This document shows positions 35,478 through 44,900 of a stretch of DNA of 64,000 nt, one piece after another. Source of the DNA: Rhodococcus sp. 14-1411-2a. GTDB lineage: Bacteria; Actinomycetota; Actinomycetes; Mycobacteriales; Mycobacteriaceae. The position numbers and the translations under genes are program-made. The number at the start of each line of letters is the position of its first letter. Position 1 is the stretch's first letter. The notes below the pieces were generated by a model, which saw only the letters and a program-made list of their open reading frames with translations, made no database searches and was not told where the DNA came from. The DNA is taken from assembly GCF_002259485.1 (NCBI RefSeq), contig NZ_NPGA01000014.1, forward strand, positions 434,001-498,000, read 5' to 3'.

Positions 35478-36452
35478 ATGTTGATCGGTGAGGTGGCGCG
35501 GCGGTCGGGCGTCAGTGCGCGCATGCTCCGGCACTACGACAGGCTCGGACTCGTGCGCCCGACGTCGCGTAGCGGCACCGGCTACCGCGAGTACTCCCCG
35601 GATGATGTTCGACGCCTCTTCCACGTCGAGTCTCTGCGTTCGCTCGGGTTGTCCCTGCACGACGTCGGGCGAGCGCTCGACGACCCGAACTTCGCGGCCT
35701 CGGGACTCGTCGACGAGCTCGCCGCCCGAACGGAGGAACGCATCGCTCGGGATACCGAGTTGCTCACGCGGTTGCGTCGCATCGGCGACCTGCGGCCGGC
35801 GGACTGGGAGGACGTACTCGACACTGTGGCGCTGCTGAGTGATCTCGGGTCTGTCAGTGCAGGGAAGCGGCAGACGGCGGCGCTGTCGTCTGCCGGAGAT
35901 CGACCCATTCCGGCGGACGCCTTGGCCGAGGCGGTGCTGCGTGAGCCCGCAACCAACGTGGCCGGCGCACTGCGGTGGGCTCTCGCTCAGTCGGGTGGGG
36001 ACGCGATCGGGCCGCTGCAGGAGGGCCTGAACTCACCGAACCCCGAGGTACGACGCCGCGCCGTGGATACCGTCGTCGAGATATCTCACCCCGCTTCCAC
36101 CGAACTGCTGACCGAGTCGCTGGTCCACGACGACGAGCAGGTCCGGCGGGTCGCTGCACTGGAACTGGCAGCGCGAGGCGTCGCCGACGCCATTCCGACG
36201 CTGATCCCGATGGTGCACGCCGGAACGAACGATGTGGATGCCGCGGATGCCCTGGGCATGCTGGGATCCGCTGACTCCATAGTGGCGGCGTTGATGGACG
36301 GCATCGACGACGCCGTGGTGCGACAGCGAGTGACGCAGGCGTTGGCGAGCATTCCGGGCTCGGCAGCGCTCGCGGCGCTGCAGGAACTGTCCCAGGATTC
36401 GGAGCGATCGATTGCACTGACGGCCCAGTACATCCTCGGCCGGAGGGGGTGA
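35478..36452 (+). CDS. MerR-type regulator with C-terminal HEAT repeats
   Basis: A 324-residue protein. Residues 1-70 are a MerR winged helix (MLIGEVARRSGVSARMLRHY, RSGTGYREYSPDDVRRL) and a dimerisation coiled coil follows to about 125. The remainder is not a metal- or drug-binding domain but HEAT repeats (NPEVRRRAVDTVVEISHP, DDEQVRRVAALELAARG). Cys residues for metal sensing are absent. A protein or peptide effector is therefore plausible. A HEAT-only gene precedes it by nine bases and a cupredoxin lipoprotein follows by 23 bases. Confidence 0.85.
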   Translation: MLIGEVARRSGVSARMLRHYDRLGLVRPTSRSGTGYREYSPDDVRRLFHVESLRSLGLSLHDVGRALDDPNFAASGLVDELAARTEERIARDTELLTRLRRIGDLRPADWEDVLDTVALLSDLGSVSAGKRQTAALSSAGDRPIPADALAEAVLREPATNVAGALRWALAQSGGDAIGPLQEGLNSPNPEVRRRAVDTVVEISHPASTELLTESLVHDDEQVRRVAALELAARGVADAIPTLIPMVHAGTNDVDAADALGMLGSADSIVAALMDGIDDAVVRQRVTQALASIPGSAALAALQELSQDSERSIALTAQYILGRRG

Positions 36453-36475
36453 AGACCTTCGGTACCGTCGGAGGT

Positions 36476-36817
36476 ATGAAGGCTCTCGGACTGCTCGCGG
36501 CATCGATGATCATGTTGACTGCCTGCTCCACCGCAACCACCCCGGCCGCACCCGCCGAACCCGTTGCCGAGAACCAGGTGACCGTCGCCGATCGGATGTA
36601 CTCGCCGAAGTCGCTGACGATCTCCGTGGGGGACACCGTCACCTGGGTATTCGCCGACCGCGGCATGGCCCACAACGTGGTCGCCGACGACAACTCGTTC
36701 CGGAGTCAATTGATGGAGACCGGTCAGTTCACGCACACCTTCGACACCGCAGGCACCTTCACCTACCACTGCACCCCGCATCCGGACATGACGGCGACGA
36801 TCGTCGTTGAACCTTGA
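36476..36817 (+). CDS. Cupredoxin-domain lipoprotein
   Basis: A 113-residue plastocyanin-like protein. The lipoprotein signal ends LTAC, with Cys17 as the lipidation site. Type 1 copper ligands are visible: His in MAHNVV, then Cys, His and Met in HCTPHPDM. It would sit on the outer face of the membrane as an electron carrier or copper-binding protein. ATG 36476 is immediately after GGAGGT, too close for an ideal ribosome site; GTG 36449 would add nine residues and give a more usual signal peptide. Confidence 0.85.
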   Translation: MKALGLLAASMIMLTACSTATTPAAPAEPVAENQVTVADRMYSPKSLTISVGDTVTWVFADRGMAHNVVADDNSFRSQLMETGQFTHTFDTAGTFTYHCTPHPDMTATIVVEP

Positions 36818-36848
36818 TGCACGCTGGAACCGTGATGGACTGGTAGTC

Positions 36849-37259
36849 ATGACGGCACCCACTCGATCGCGCAGCATCGCCGCACCCCTCGGTGTGGCCG
36901 CTGCGGCTGTCGGTGGGGCAGCGCTGCTGCACGTTCGTGACCCTCGCACTTCGACGTACCTTCCCTGCCCGTTCCACGCGCTGACCGGATTGTGGTGCCC
37001 CGGATGCGGCACGACCCGGGCTCTCGGTGACCTCACCCGCGGAGACATCGCGGCGGCCGCGTCGAGCAATGTCGTTGCGGTTGTGGTTGCCGTCGGCGCG
37101 CTCGCAGTGTGGGCGCTGTGGCTGCGCGCTCGCTGGACTGGACACCCGCTCGAACTCCCGCGATTCAACCGCCCGACGGTGATCGTCCTGATCGCCGTCC
37201 TCACCGTGTTCACCGTGGTGCGCAACACCCCGTGGGGCACCGCGATCGCCCCGACCTGA
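36849..37259 (+). CDS. DUF2752 membrane protein
   Basis: A 136-residue protein with the DUF2752 signature CPFHALTGLWCPGCGTTRA at about residues 40-58 and three predicted transmembrane helices around it. The paired Cys motifs may bind metal or form disulfides. It starts at ATG 36849, 31 bases after the cupredoxin stop, and is followed by two tiny overlapping ORFs, suggesting one operon. Function unknown. Confidence 0.8.
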   Translation: MTAPTRSRSIAAPLGVAAAAVGGAALLHVRDPRTSTYLPCPFHALTGLWCPGCGTTRALGDLTRGDIAAAASSNVVAVVVAVGALAVWALWLRARWTGHPLELPRFNRPTVIVLIAVLTVFTVVRNTPWGTAIAPT

Positions 37260-37277
37260 CATCACTAGGAGTTAAAC

Positions 37278-37376
37278 ATGCTGCTGGAAATCTTCTCGAT
37301 CATCGTGCTGCTGGGCGTGCTCATCGCGCTCATCCCCACGGCCCGCCGCGTCTTCAAGAAGGGTGACGACGAATGA
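37278..37376 (+). CDS. 32-residue single-helix membrane protein
   Basis: A very short ORF encodes one hydrophobic helix (LLEIFSIIVLLGVLIALIP) and a basic/acidic tail. It has a good AGGAG site six bases before ATG 37278 and a stop overlapping the next start (ATGA). Placement and coupling argue that it is translated. Function unknown. Confidence 0.65.
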   Translation: MLLEIFSIIVLLGVLIALIPTARRVFKKGDDE

Positions 37377-37570
37377 GCGACTCGCTGAAGGATCGCGTGC
37401 GCGCGAAACTGCTCGCCCAACTCGCCGACGACGGAGGAACGGCCGCCGAACAAGCGGAGGGCGACGACCCGCGACTGAACGCACTGCGCGACGACCTCGA
37501 AGCACTCGATGCTGCGCAGGACGGAGATCCGCTGATCGACGACATCGCCGCGAGACACTGGGTGCCCTGA
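37373..37570 (+). CDS. Small acidic protein, unknown function
   Basis: A 65-residue Asp/Ala-rich protein with predicted helices (LKDRVRAKLLAQLADD, LRDDLEALDAA) and no recognised domain. Its ATG overlaps the stop of the 32-residue membrane protein, so the two are translationally coupled. It is the last gene of the cupredoxin/DUF2752 operon. Confidence 0.65.
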   Translation: MSDSLKDRVRAKLLAQLADDGGTAAEQAEGDDPRLNALRDDLEALDAAQDGDPLIDDIAARHWVP

Positions 37571-37587
37571 CCGCCCTGCCCCTGGGG

Positions 37588-37650
37588 AGTCAATGTGACG
37601 TTCGGTGGCCTTTTCGGCAGTCAATGTCACGTTGAGTGGACTTTTTTGGC
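37588..37650 (+). repeat. Tandem imperfect 31/32-bp intergenic repeat
   Basis: Two head-to-tail copies (37588-37618 and 37619-37650) share AGTCAATGTSACGTT, then GTGG, then CTTTT and GGC. They fill the spacer before the GntR promoter. The GTCAATGTCAC/GTGAC parts are partly palindromic. The units could be copies of a dispersed genomic repeat or a binding array; one window cannot tell. Confidence 0.75.
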
Positions 37651-37657
37651 TCCCGAA

Positions 37658-37686
37658 TTGGTGCACAGTTGAGGTGCATCTAGTAT
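37658..37686 (+). promoter_or_regulatory. Promoter of leaderless gntR
   Basis: TTGGTG (37658-37663) and TAGTAT (37681-37686) are 17 bases apart. The GTG start codon at 37694 falls where transcription should begin, so the transcript is probably leaderless, which fits the absence of a ribosome site. Confidence 0.65.
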
Positions 37687-37693
37687 CTATGTT

Positions 37694-38350
37694 GTGTCCG
37701 AGACGAGATCAGCCGCCGATACGGCGTATGCGACGGTCAAAGAGCTCATCGTCTCGGGAGAACTTCCCGGCGGTGAGCTCGTCAGTGAGGGTGAGATCGC
37801 CACCCGGCTCGAGATCAGTCGCACACCCGTACGTGAGGCGTTTCTGCGTCTGCAGGTCGAGGGGTGGATGCGGCTCTACCCCAAGCGTGGGGCACTGGTG
37901 GTGCCGATCGCGGTGGGTGAGGCCGAGAGCGTCGTCGACGCGCGTCGACTCGTCGAGGCAGGCAGCGTCCGAGCATTCATCGACGACGCGTCAGCCCGCG
38001 AATCCGTGGTGTCCGCGCTGCGGGAGAACCTGCAGCTACAAGAGCAGCTGGCCGTGGACGGTACCGCCGCGCAGTTCAGCGCCGTCGACGCCGACTTCCA
38101 TCGCACCGTCGTCCATGCCGGCGGCAACCCGTTGCTCGACGCGTTCTACGACGGACTTCGTGAGCGTCAACGCCGAATGACCGCAGCCTCGGTGACGCGT
38201 GACCCAGGCCAGATCTCCCGCATCGTCGACGACCATCGCCGGCTGGCCGACCTGATCGAGGCCGGCGACGCAGACGGATTCGAGCGCGCCGTCGAACAAC
38301 ACATGCTCGGGGTGCACGGCCTACGACCGGACAGAGGGGGAGCACGATGA
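37694..38350 (+). CDS. GntR/FadR-type regulator
   Basis: A 218-residue protein. Residues 8-75 form the GntR winged helix (LVSEGEIATRLEISRTPVRE, then LYPKRGALVV). The C-terminal FCD domain contains VDARRLVEAGSVRAF and the metal-ligand region FHRTVVHAGGNPLL. FCD proteins bind small organic acids. GTG 37694 is likely leaderless. It overlaps the MFS transporter by four bases and presumably controls uptake of its ligand. Confidence 0.88.
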   Translation: MSETRSAADTAYATVKELIVSGELPGGELVSEGEIATRLEISRTPVREAFLRLQVEGWMRLYPKRGALVVPIAVGEAESVVDARRLVEAGSVRAFIDDASARESVVSALRENLQLQEQLAVDGTAAQFSAVDADFHRTVVHAGGNPLLDAFYDGLRERQRRMTAASVTRDPGQISRIVDDHRRLADLIEAGDADGFERAVEQHMLGVHGLRPDRGGAR

Positions 38351-39603
38351 GCGAGACGATCACGAACGATCGGGACATCGAGACGACTGCGCGACGTTGG
38401 CTACTGGTGGCGTCGGGCATGTTCGCTGTGGCGTGGGGCGGCAACGAGTTCACGCCACTGTTGGTGATGTATCGGCTCGACCACGGGTTCTCGGCCGTGG
38501 TGGTCGATACGTTCCTGTTCGCCTACGTTCTGGGCATCATTCCGGCGATGCTGATCTGCGGACCGCTGTCCGACCGACTCGGTCGACGCCCGATCATGTT
38601 GCCCGCTACAGCAATTGCCGCGGCCGGGTCCATCCTGATCGCACTCGGACCGGACAATGTGTACCTGCTCTTCGGTGGTCGCGTGCTCAGCGGTATCGCG
38701 CTCGGAATCGGTATGGCCGTGGGCGGCAGCTGGGTCAAGGAACTCTCGAGCCGCGACGCCACCGCCAAACCCGGTGCCGGAGCGCGCCGTGCGGCGATGT
38801 CGCTGACCGCGGGCTTCGCCCTCGGTGCCGGAGTTGCCGGTGTGCTCGCGCAGTGGGCGCCGTGGCCGACGCACCTCGCCTACAGCGTGCACGTGCTGAT
38901 CTGCATCGTCGCCGGTGTCGGCATGCTGTCGGTTCCCGAAACTCGCACTGCCACAGCGGCATCGAAGAACAAGAAGCTGCTCGACGACCTGAGGATTCCG
39001 TCCGCCTCCCATCGACGGTTCCTGTTCGTCGTGCTGCCGTTGGCCCCGTGGGTGTTCGGTGCCGCGAGCGTCGCGTACGCGGTGCTGCCGTCACTGATGG
39101 CCGACGCGCTGGCCGACGAGCCCGGGGGCGGCTATCCCGTCGCTCTGTCTGCCGCGATGGCGGTGATCGCGCTCGGTTCCGGCTTCGCGATCCAGGCCGT
39201 CGGGCGTCGAATCGACACTCCCGCCAGTGCGCGAGGCGCTCTGGTTGCGCTGACACTGCTTGTTGTCGGCATGGCTGTCGCGGCGTGGGCGGCGTCGGTG
39301 CTGACCATCGCCGCGGCCCTGATCGCGGCGGCAGTGCTGGGGTGCGGGTACGGCATGGCACTGGTCTCGGGTTTGCAAGAGGTGCAACGCATTGCGGGCC
39401 CCGATGATCTCGCCGGCCTCACCGCGGTGTTCTATTCGCTGACCTACCTGGGCTTCGCGGTGCCCGCCCTGCTGTCGGCATTGACCGAGACATGGCCCGG
39501 CGTGGTCACGTATCCGATCATCTTCGGCTTCGGCGCGGTGATGGCGGCACTGTGTGGCCTGGTGGTGCGATCGAAAACGTCTGCGCACTTGCCGAGCGCG
39601 TAG
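38347..39603 (+). CDS. MFS transporter
   Basis: A 418-residue twelve-helix transporter. The loop 2-3 signature is GPLSDRLGRRPIM, and the central loop carries a Lys-rich SKNKKLLDD segment. It overlaps the GntR gene (ATGA), which indicates a regulator-transporter pair. The substrate could be an organic acid or drug; I see no motif that decides. Confidence 0.88.
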   Translation: MSETITNDRDIETTARRWLLVASGMFAVAWGGNEFTPLLVMYRLDHGFSAVVVDTFLFAYVLGIIPAMLICGPLSDRLGRRPIMLPATAIAAAGSILIALGPDNVYLLFGGRVLSGIALGIGMAVGGSWVKELSSRDATAKPGAGARRAAMSLTAGFALGAGVAGVLAQWAPWPTHLAYSVHVLICIVAGVGMLSVPETRTATAASKNKKLLDDLRIPSASHRRFLFVVLPLAPWVFGAASVAYAVLPSLMADALADEPGGGYPVALSAAMAVIALGSGFAIQAVGRRIDTPASARGALVALTLLVVGMAVAAWAASVLTIAAALIAAAVLGCGYGMALVSGLQEVQRIAGPDDLAGLTAVFYSLTYLGFAVPALLSALTETWPGVVTYPIIFGFGAVMAALCGLVVRSKTSAHLPSA

Positions 39604-39633
39604 GGGCGGTTCGGCTTTAGGATCAGCGGCATC

Positions 39634-40254
39634 ATGCTGCAGTCCTCGCGCACGGTCCCGCCGCATCGGGTGCCTCCGACGGTGGCGATCGCGGGTGCCA
39701 CAGTATGGAACCGGCGTGAGGCGTACTGGTTCCTCGTCGCGGTGATCGTGCCGGCCGCATGCTGGTCGAGATTTCCGACGATGGTGCCCTACGTCTTCGC
39801 GATCGTGCTGCTGGGTGCAGTGGTATTTCGCAGCCGACGGATTGCCTGGTGGGCGTCGATGCTGCGCTGGGGACTGATCGCCGACGTCGAGACCGTGGAC
39901 ACGGCACCGCGTGGTGACCGCAATCTTCGCCTCGCGCACGCCACCGGCTGGAACGTCCAACGACGTTGGTACACAGGGGTTGTCACCGAATCAACGGTGC
40001 GGTACCGGGCCGGGGAAGCGCGCGGCCATCTGTTCGTTCGGGGACTGCCGTTCACCACCGGCGTGGTGCTCGCGCACTCGAAGAATCCTGGATCGGCCAT
40101 GGCCATCAGCGACTTCCCCTGCGATCTGCAACTGGACGGCAGGGGACGCTGGGCGGCGTCGTTCCCGCCGGGCTTCTGGCGACAAGCACTGGCAACGGTA
40201 GCGCTGTACGGCTACGCCGTGGCCGGCTTGGTGTTGTCAATCGGAGTTCGCTGA
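39634..40254 (+). CDS. Conserved membrane-associated protein, unknown
   Basis: A 206-residue protein with two N-terminal helices (residues 28-65) and a last helix near 185-203, enclosing a soluble region (GHLFVRGLPFTTGVVLAHSK). No domain recognised. It starts 30 bases after the MFS gene, so it could be cotranscribed. Confidence 0.6.
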   Translation: MLQSSRTVPPHRVPPTVAIAGATVWNRREAYWFLVAVIVPAACWSRFPTMVPYVFAIVLLGAVVFRSRRIAWWASMLRWGLIADVETVDTAPRGDRNLRLAHATGWNVQRRWYTGVVTESTVRYRAGEARGHLFVRGLPFTTGVVLAHSKNPGSAMAISDFPCDLQLDGRGRWAASFPPGFWRQALATVALYGYAVAGLVLSIGVR

Positions 40255-40313
40255 CACAGCCGATGCGGTGGGTACCGTGGAGCGGGCACATCCCTCGTCC
40301 GACGGGAGCGAGC

Positions 40314-40508
40314 ATGAAGTACAACTACTCCGGACCATGGCCGATTTTCGCCGTGCTGGGCGTCATCGTGTGTTGGGTGCTGTTTCAGGTCGTGGCACTC
40401 GATGCGAGTGTCGGCCGTGCGATCGCGTCGCCGATCAATCTTTTCGCGTTGATGTCGGCGGGCTTCTTGACCATCGGCTACGCGCAGAAACGGCGTCGGC
40501 GGGTCTGA
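40314..40508 (+). CDS. Small two-helix membrane protein
   Basis: A 64-residue protein with two hydrophobic helices (IFAVLGVIVCWVLFQVVAL and INLFALMSAGFLTIGY) and a basic C-terminus QKRRRRV. ATG 40314 has a GGGAGCGAGC site. Function unknown. A large palindromic hairpin follows the stop. Confidence 0.6.
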   Translation: MKYNYSGPWPIFAVLGVIVCWVLFQVVALDASVGRAIASPINLFALMSAGFLTIGYAQKRRRRV

Positions 40509-40516
40509 TCGGCGGA

Positions 40517-40580
40517 TCGGCTCCCCAGACTTGGATTCAGGCCTCCGATTGCAGGCTGATATCCGAAACTGGGGAGCCGA
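40517..40580. terminator. 64-bp palindromic element between convergent genes
   Basis: TCGGCTCCCCAG (40517-40528) pairs perfectly with CTGGGGAGCCGA (40569-40580), and the 40-base interior pairs imperfectly (TTGGAT with ATCCGAA, TCAGGCCT with AGGCTGA). It separates a small membrane-protein gene from the M1 peptidase end. Probably a bidirectional terminator; its size also fits a small dispersed palindromic element. Confidence 0.7.
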
Positions 40581-40593
40581 TTGCCCGCGGGAG

Positions 40594-41931
40594 CTACGGC
40601 AACGACGGAAGGTGCTTGTCCACCAGCCAGGCGTCCCACAGACTTCGGGGGCAACCGAAGCGGCTGGCGAGGTCGGTGAAGTCCGCCGTTGCGACCGTCG
40701 AGTAGCGGTACTTGGAGGTCCATTCCTGGATCAGTCCGAAGAATCGCTCGTCGCCGATGGTGCGTCGCACTGCATGCAGTGCCAGTGCGCCGCGTTTGTA
40801 GACGCGGTCGTCGAAGATGCGCTCGGGCCCCGGGTCGGTGAGTTGCAGGTCCATCGCCAGACCACGCTGAATGGTGTGCGCGCGCTTGGCCTTGTCGTGA
40901 GCCGTTGCGCCGCCGGAGTTCTCGGCCCAGATCCACTCCGAGTAGCACGCGAATCCCTCGTGCAGCCAGATGTCGGCCCACTTGCCGAGGGTGAGGGAAT
41001 TGCCGAACCACTGGTGCGCCAGCTCGTGCGCCACCAGACGCTCGTAGTACCGGGAGCCGGAACAGTGGTTGGCACCGAAGATCGACAACCCCTGCGCCTC
41101 GATCGGAATCTCGAGGTCGTCGTCGGTCACCACCACGGTGTACGACGCGAAAGGGTAAGGGCCGTAGAGCCGTACGAATGTGTCCATCATCCGCGGTTGA
41201 CGACCGAAGTCGTGATCGAACTGCGCTCGCAGGCGCGGCGGAGTGATCGCCTTCATCGGCACCGGCCCCGGGCTGACGATGCGATGCTCGTACGGACCGA
41301 TCTGGATGGTTGCGAGGTAGCTGGCCATCGGCTCGGGCTGCTCGTACACCCACGTGGTGCGGCTGGCGCGAGTCTGCTTGCGCACCAACGTTCCGTTGGC
41401 CACCGCGTAGTACGGGGAATCGGTGGTGATGGTGATGCCGTAGCTGGCCTTGGACACCGGATGGTCGTCGCACGGAAACCACGACGCAGCGCCGTTGGGT
41501 TGGCTGGCGACGAGCGAGCCCTCGGTGAGCTCCTCCCAGCCGACCTCACCCCACAAACCGTTGATGGGCTTCGGGGTTCCGCCGTACGCGACCGTCACCA
41601 CCAGTGCCGCACCCGACGCGATGGGCTTGGCGGGCGTGATCTTCAGCTTGCCGCGCTGGTGGCTGAACTTCACCGAACGCGATCCGTTGACCGACACCTT
41701 CGACACGTTCATCGCCGGGCCGAGATCGAGCGCAAACTTCGACACCGTCGCAGTGGTGACCGCGGTGATCTTCGCCTTACCCGCCAGCCGGTTGCTCTCG
41801 ACCTTGTACTCGAGGTCGAGTTCGTAGCGCGAGACGCGATAGCCGCGGTTGCCGTTCTGGGGGAGATACGTATCGATCGGATTGTCACTGGAGTCGACGT
41901 CGAACACCGGTGCCACGAGCCTGTCCGGCAC
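40594..41931 (-). CDS. M1-family metallopeptidase
   Basis: A 445-residue zinc aminopeptidase-like protein. HELAHQWFGN, 18 residues, then the Glu of WLHEGFA form the M1 zinc site. The exopeptidase motif usually GAMEN reads IEAQG here. It lacks the large C-terminal domain of aminopeptidase N and has no signal peptide. It starts seven bases after the Pls-like synthetase, so the two are almost certainly one operon; it may trim or process the synthetase product. Confidence 0.9.
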   Translation of the reverse strand: MPDRLVAPVFDVDSSDNPIDTYLPQNGNRGYRVSRYELDLEYKVESNRLAGKAKITAVTTATVSKFALDLGPAMNVSKVSVNGSRSVKFSHQRGKLKITPAKPIASGAALVVTVAYGGTPKPINGLWGEVGWEELTEGSLVASQPNGAASWFPCDDHPVSKASYGITITTDSPYYAVANGTLVRKQTRASRTTWVYEQPEPMASYLATIQIGPYEHRIVSPGPVPMKAITPPRLRAQFDHDFGRQPRMMDTFVRLYGPYPFASYTVVVTDDDLEIPIEAQGLSIFGANHCSGSRYYERLVAHELAHQWFGNSLTLGKWADIWLHEGFACYSEWIWAENSGGATAHDKAKRAHTIQRGLAMDLQLTDPGPERIFDDRVYKRGALALHAVRRTIGDERFFGLIQEWTSKYRYSTVATADFTDLASRFGCPRSLWDAWLVDKHLPSLP

Positions 41932-41937
41932 GGTAGA

Positions 41938-44900
41938 TCACCCCTCGTTTCGGTCGTCGCGAATACGCGGAAAGGGATCACCCTTGGCCCACGGCGCGAT
42001 CGGATTGCCCTGCCAACGAGTGTGCGCGGGAACCGTATCGCCGCGCATCACCAGAGAGGCAGGCCCCACCGTCGCACCATCACCTATACCCGATGCAGGC
42101 AGCGCGACACAGTGTGGTCCCAGTGTTGCGCCTCTGCCGAGATCGACCGTGTCCATGGACATGATCCGATCATGGAACAGGTGCGTCTGCACAACGCACC
42201 CTCGGTTGACCGTCGCACCGTCGGCCAACGTCACCAGATCGGCCTCGGGAAGCCAGTACGTCTCACACCAGACGCCGCGGCCGATATCCGCACCGAGCCA
42301 CCGCAACCACATGTTCAGTACCGCGGTGCCCTCGGCGGCGCGCGCGAACCAGGGTGCGGCAACGGTCTCGACGAACGTGTCTGCCACCTCGTTGCGCCAC
42401 ACGAACGAACTCCACAGCGGATGATCGGTCTTGCCGATCCGGCCCACCCACAACCACTTCGCCAACGCCGATACCGCAGCAGCCACGAAACCGGCGACCA
42501 GCAGGACGACGCCACTGAGCAACGCAGCCAACCAGTACCCGACGGCGTCGGCGATGGCGGTGAGCGTGAACAGCACTCCGAGTCCGATGCCGAACGTCAC
42601 GACGACGGGAATCAACCGGCACGTCTCGACGAACGACCGGGCGACCTTGAGCTTGCGGGGCGGATCGAACGTGCGCGACGAATCCGCACTACCGGCGGCC
42701 CGACGCAGCCGCACCGGCGGACTGCCGAGCCACGACGAGCCGGACTTCGCCTTGTCCGGAGTCGCGGACAGCACCGCGACGAGGCCGTTCTTGGGGACGG
42801 TTCGCCCGGGTCCGGTCATGCCGGAGTTGCCGAGGAACGCCCGCTTGCCGACCTTGGCGTCGCCCAGATGCATCCAGCCGCCGCCGAGTTCGTAGCTGGC
42901 GACCATCGTGTCGTCGGCGAGGAACGCGCCGTCGGCGACGGTGGTGAACTTGGGAATCATCAGCACCGTCGACGCTTCGACGTCCTTGCCGATCTTCGCG
43001 CCGAGAAGCCGCAGCCAATGCGGCGTCAACAGTGACGCGTAGAGCGGGAACAGGAAGGTGCGCGCGGAGTCCATCAACCGTTCGGTGGCCCAGACCTGCC
43101 AGCCGATACGGCTGCGCACGGGGTGGTAGCCGCCTACGAGACCGATGCTGAGCAATCGCACCGCGACTACGGTGATCACCGCGAACACCGCCAACGACAC
43201 CATCGTCGCGACGGGCAACATCACCAGACCACGTTCGAAGGCGTCGAACACGGAGTCCGCGGTGTGAATCCACCAGCCCATCAGCACCAGGCTGACGCCG
43301 ATCGAGAACAATGCCATGCCGGACAGGAACAGCGACGCGACGCCGTACGCGAACACCCATTTGGTCGCGCGCGGTGGCGTTTCTGCGGGCCACGGATGAT
43401 CGGCCTTGCCGACCTTCTGAGCCGGCGAACCGGACCACATCTGACCGGCCTTCACCCGTCCGACGACGGCGGAGCCTGCCGTGACGACAGCGTTCTTGCC
43501 GACCTTGGTGCCGGGCAAGAGCGTCGAGCGGGCGCCGACGGTGGCACCGGCACCGATCTCGACGCCGCCGATGTAGACGAGATCTCCGTCGATCCAATGC
43601 CCGGACAAATCCACCTCGGGCTCGATGGAACAGCCGTCGCCCAGCTCGAGCATGCCGGTGACCGGCGGCATCGTGTGCAGGTCGACACCCTTGCCGATCT
43701 TGGCACCCAGAGCGCGCGCGTAGTAGACCATCCACGGTGCACCCGAAAGGTTCGACGCACCACTGGCATCGGTCAATCTCGTTGCTGCCCACAGCCTGAT
43801 GTGCATGCTCCCGCCGCGTCGATACGCGCCGGGTTTCAGCCCGGCCAGCAGGATGCGAGATCCGATCACCGAGATCGCCATCCGGCCGACCGGAGTGATG
43901 AACAGGACGAACGCCACGAGCACCCACCACCACGACAGCGTCGGGGCCCAGGGCACGTCGCCGAACCAGGACATGACGTTGAACAGCAGTCCGAGCCAGG
44001 TGACCCACTGCAATCCGGTCAGGGTGGTCAACGGAACCGTTGCCGCGATCTGAGCCCACTGCGCGGTACGCGACGTCGGGGCCACGCCACGAGGAACGGC
44101 CTCGACGACAGGCTTCAGATCGTCGAGATACTGCGCCAGTGAACCCAGCCGTGGGTGGTCGTAGAGCTGCGCGACGGTGATCTCGGGGAACCGTTCGCGC
44201 AACGCCGTCACCAACTGAGCGGCCGACAGCGAACCGCCGCCGTTGGCGAAGAAGTCGGCGTTCTCGTCGGAAACCTGCGCGCCGAGGATGTTGGTCCACA
44301 ATTCGGCCACCCACCCCGCCGTACCGCCGAGCGCAGACGCGCCCGCCATACCGGGCAGGGGCCACGGCAGCGCGTTGCGGTCGACCTTGCCCGAGGTGCG
44401 CGTCGGCATCTCGTCCACCAGCGCAAGCCTGGGCACCAATGCCGCGGGCAACTGCTCGGCCAGTAATTCGCGTGCGGCTTCGAGATCGAAATCGGGATTG
44501 GTGCTGGCGAGATACCCGACGAGCACCGAGTTTCCGGCAGCGGTCTTGCGGATGGCGGCCGCCGCGCCGCCGACGCCCGGAAGTGCTTGCAGCGCATTGT
44601 CTATCTCGCCGAGCTCGATGCGTCGACCGCCGAGCTTGACCTGATCGTCCGCGCGGCCCTGGAACAAGAGCCCTTCGAGCTCGAGCTTGACCAGATCGCC
44701 GCTGCGGTACGCCCGGTCCCATCCCAGAGAGGGCATGGGCGCGTACTTCTCGGCGTCCTTGGCCGGATCGAGATACCGAGCGAGTCCGACGCCGCCGATG
44801 ACCAACTCACCGACTTCGCCGACCTGCACCGGGGTGCCCGAAGCGTCGACCACGGCCAGGTCCCAGCCGTCCAACGGCAATCCGATGCGGACGGGCCCCT

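Noticed and set aside
40517-40580. Insertion sequence or integron site
   Set aside because: No transposase, target duplication or integrase is present; the hairpin fits a terminator or small palindromic element.
40531-43035. An 834-codon open frame on the plus strand
   Set aside because: Antisense to the M1 peptidase and Pls genes; no recognisable protein features.
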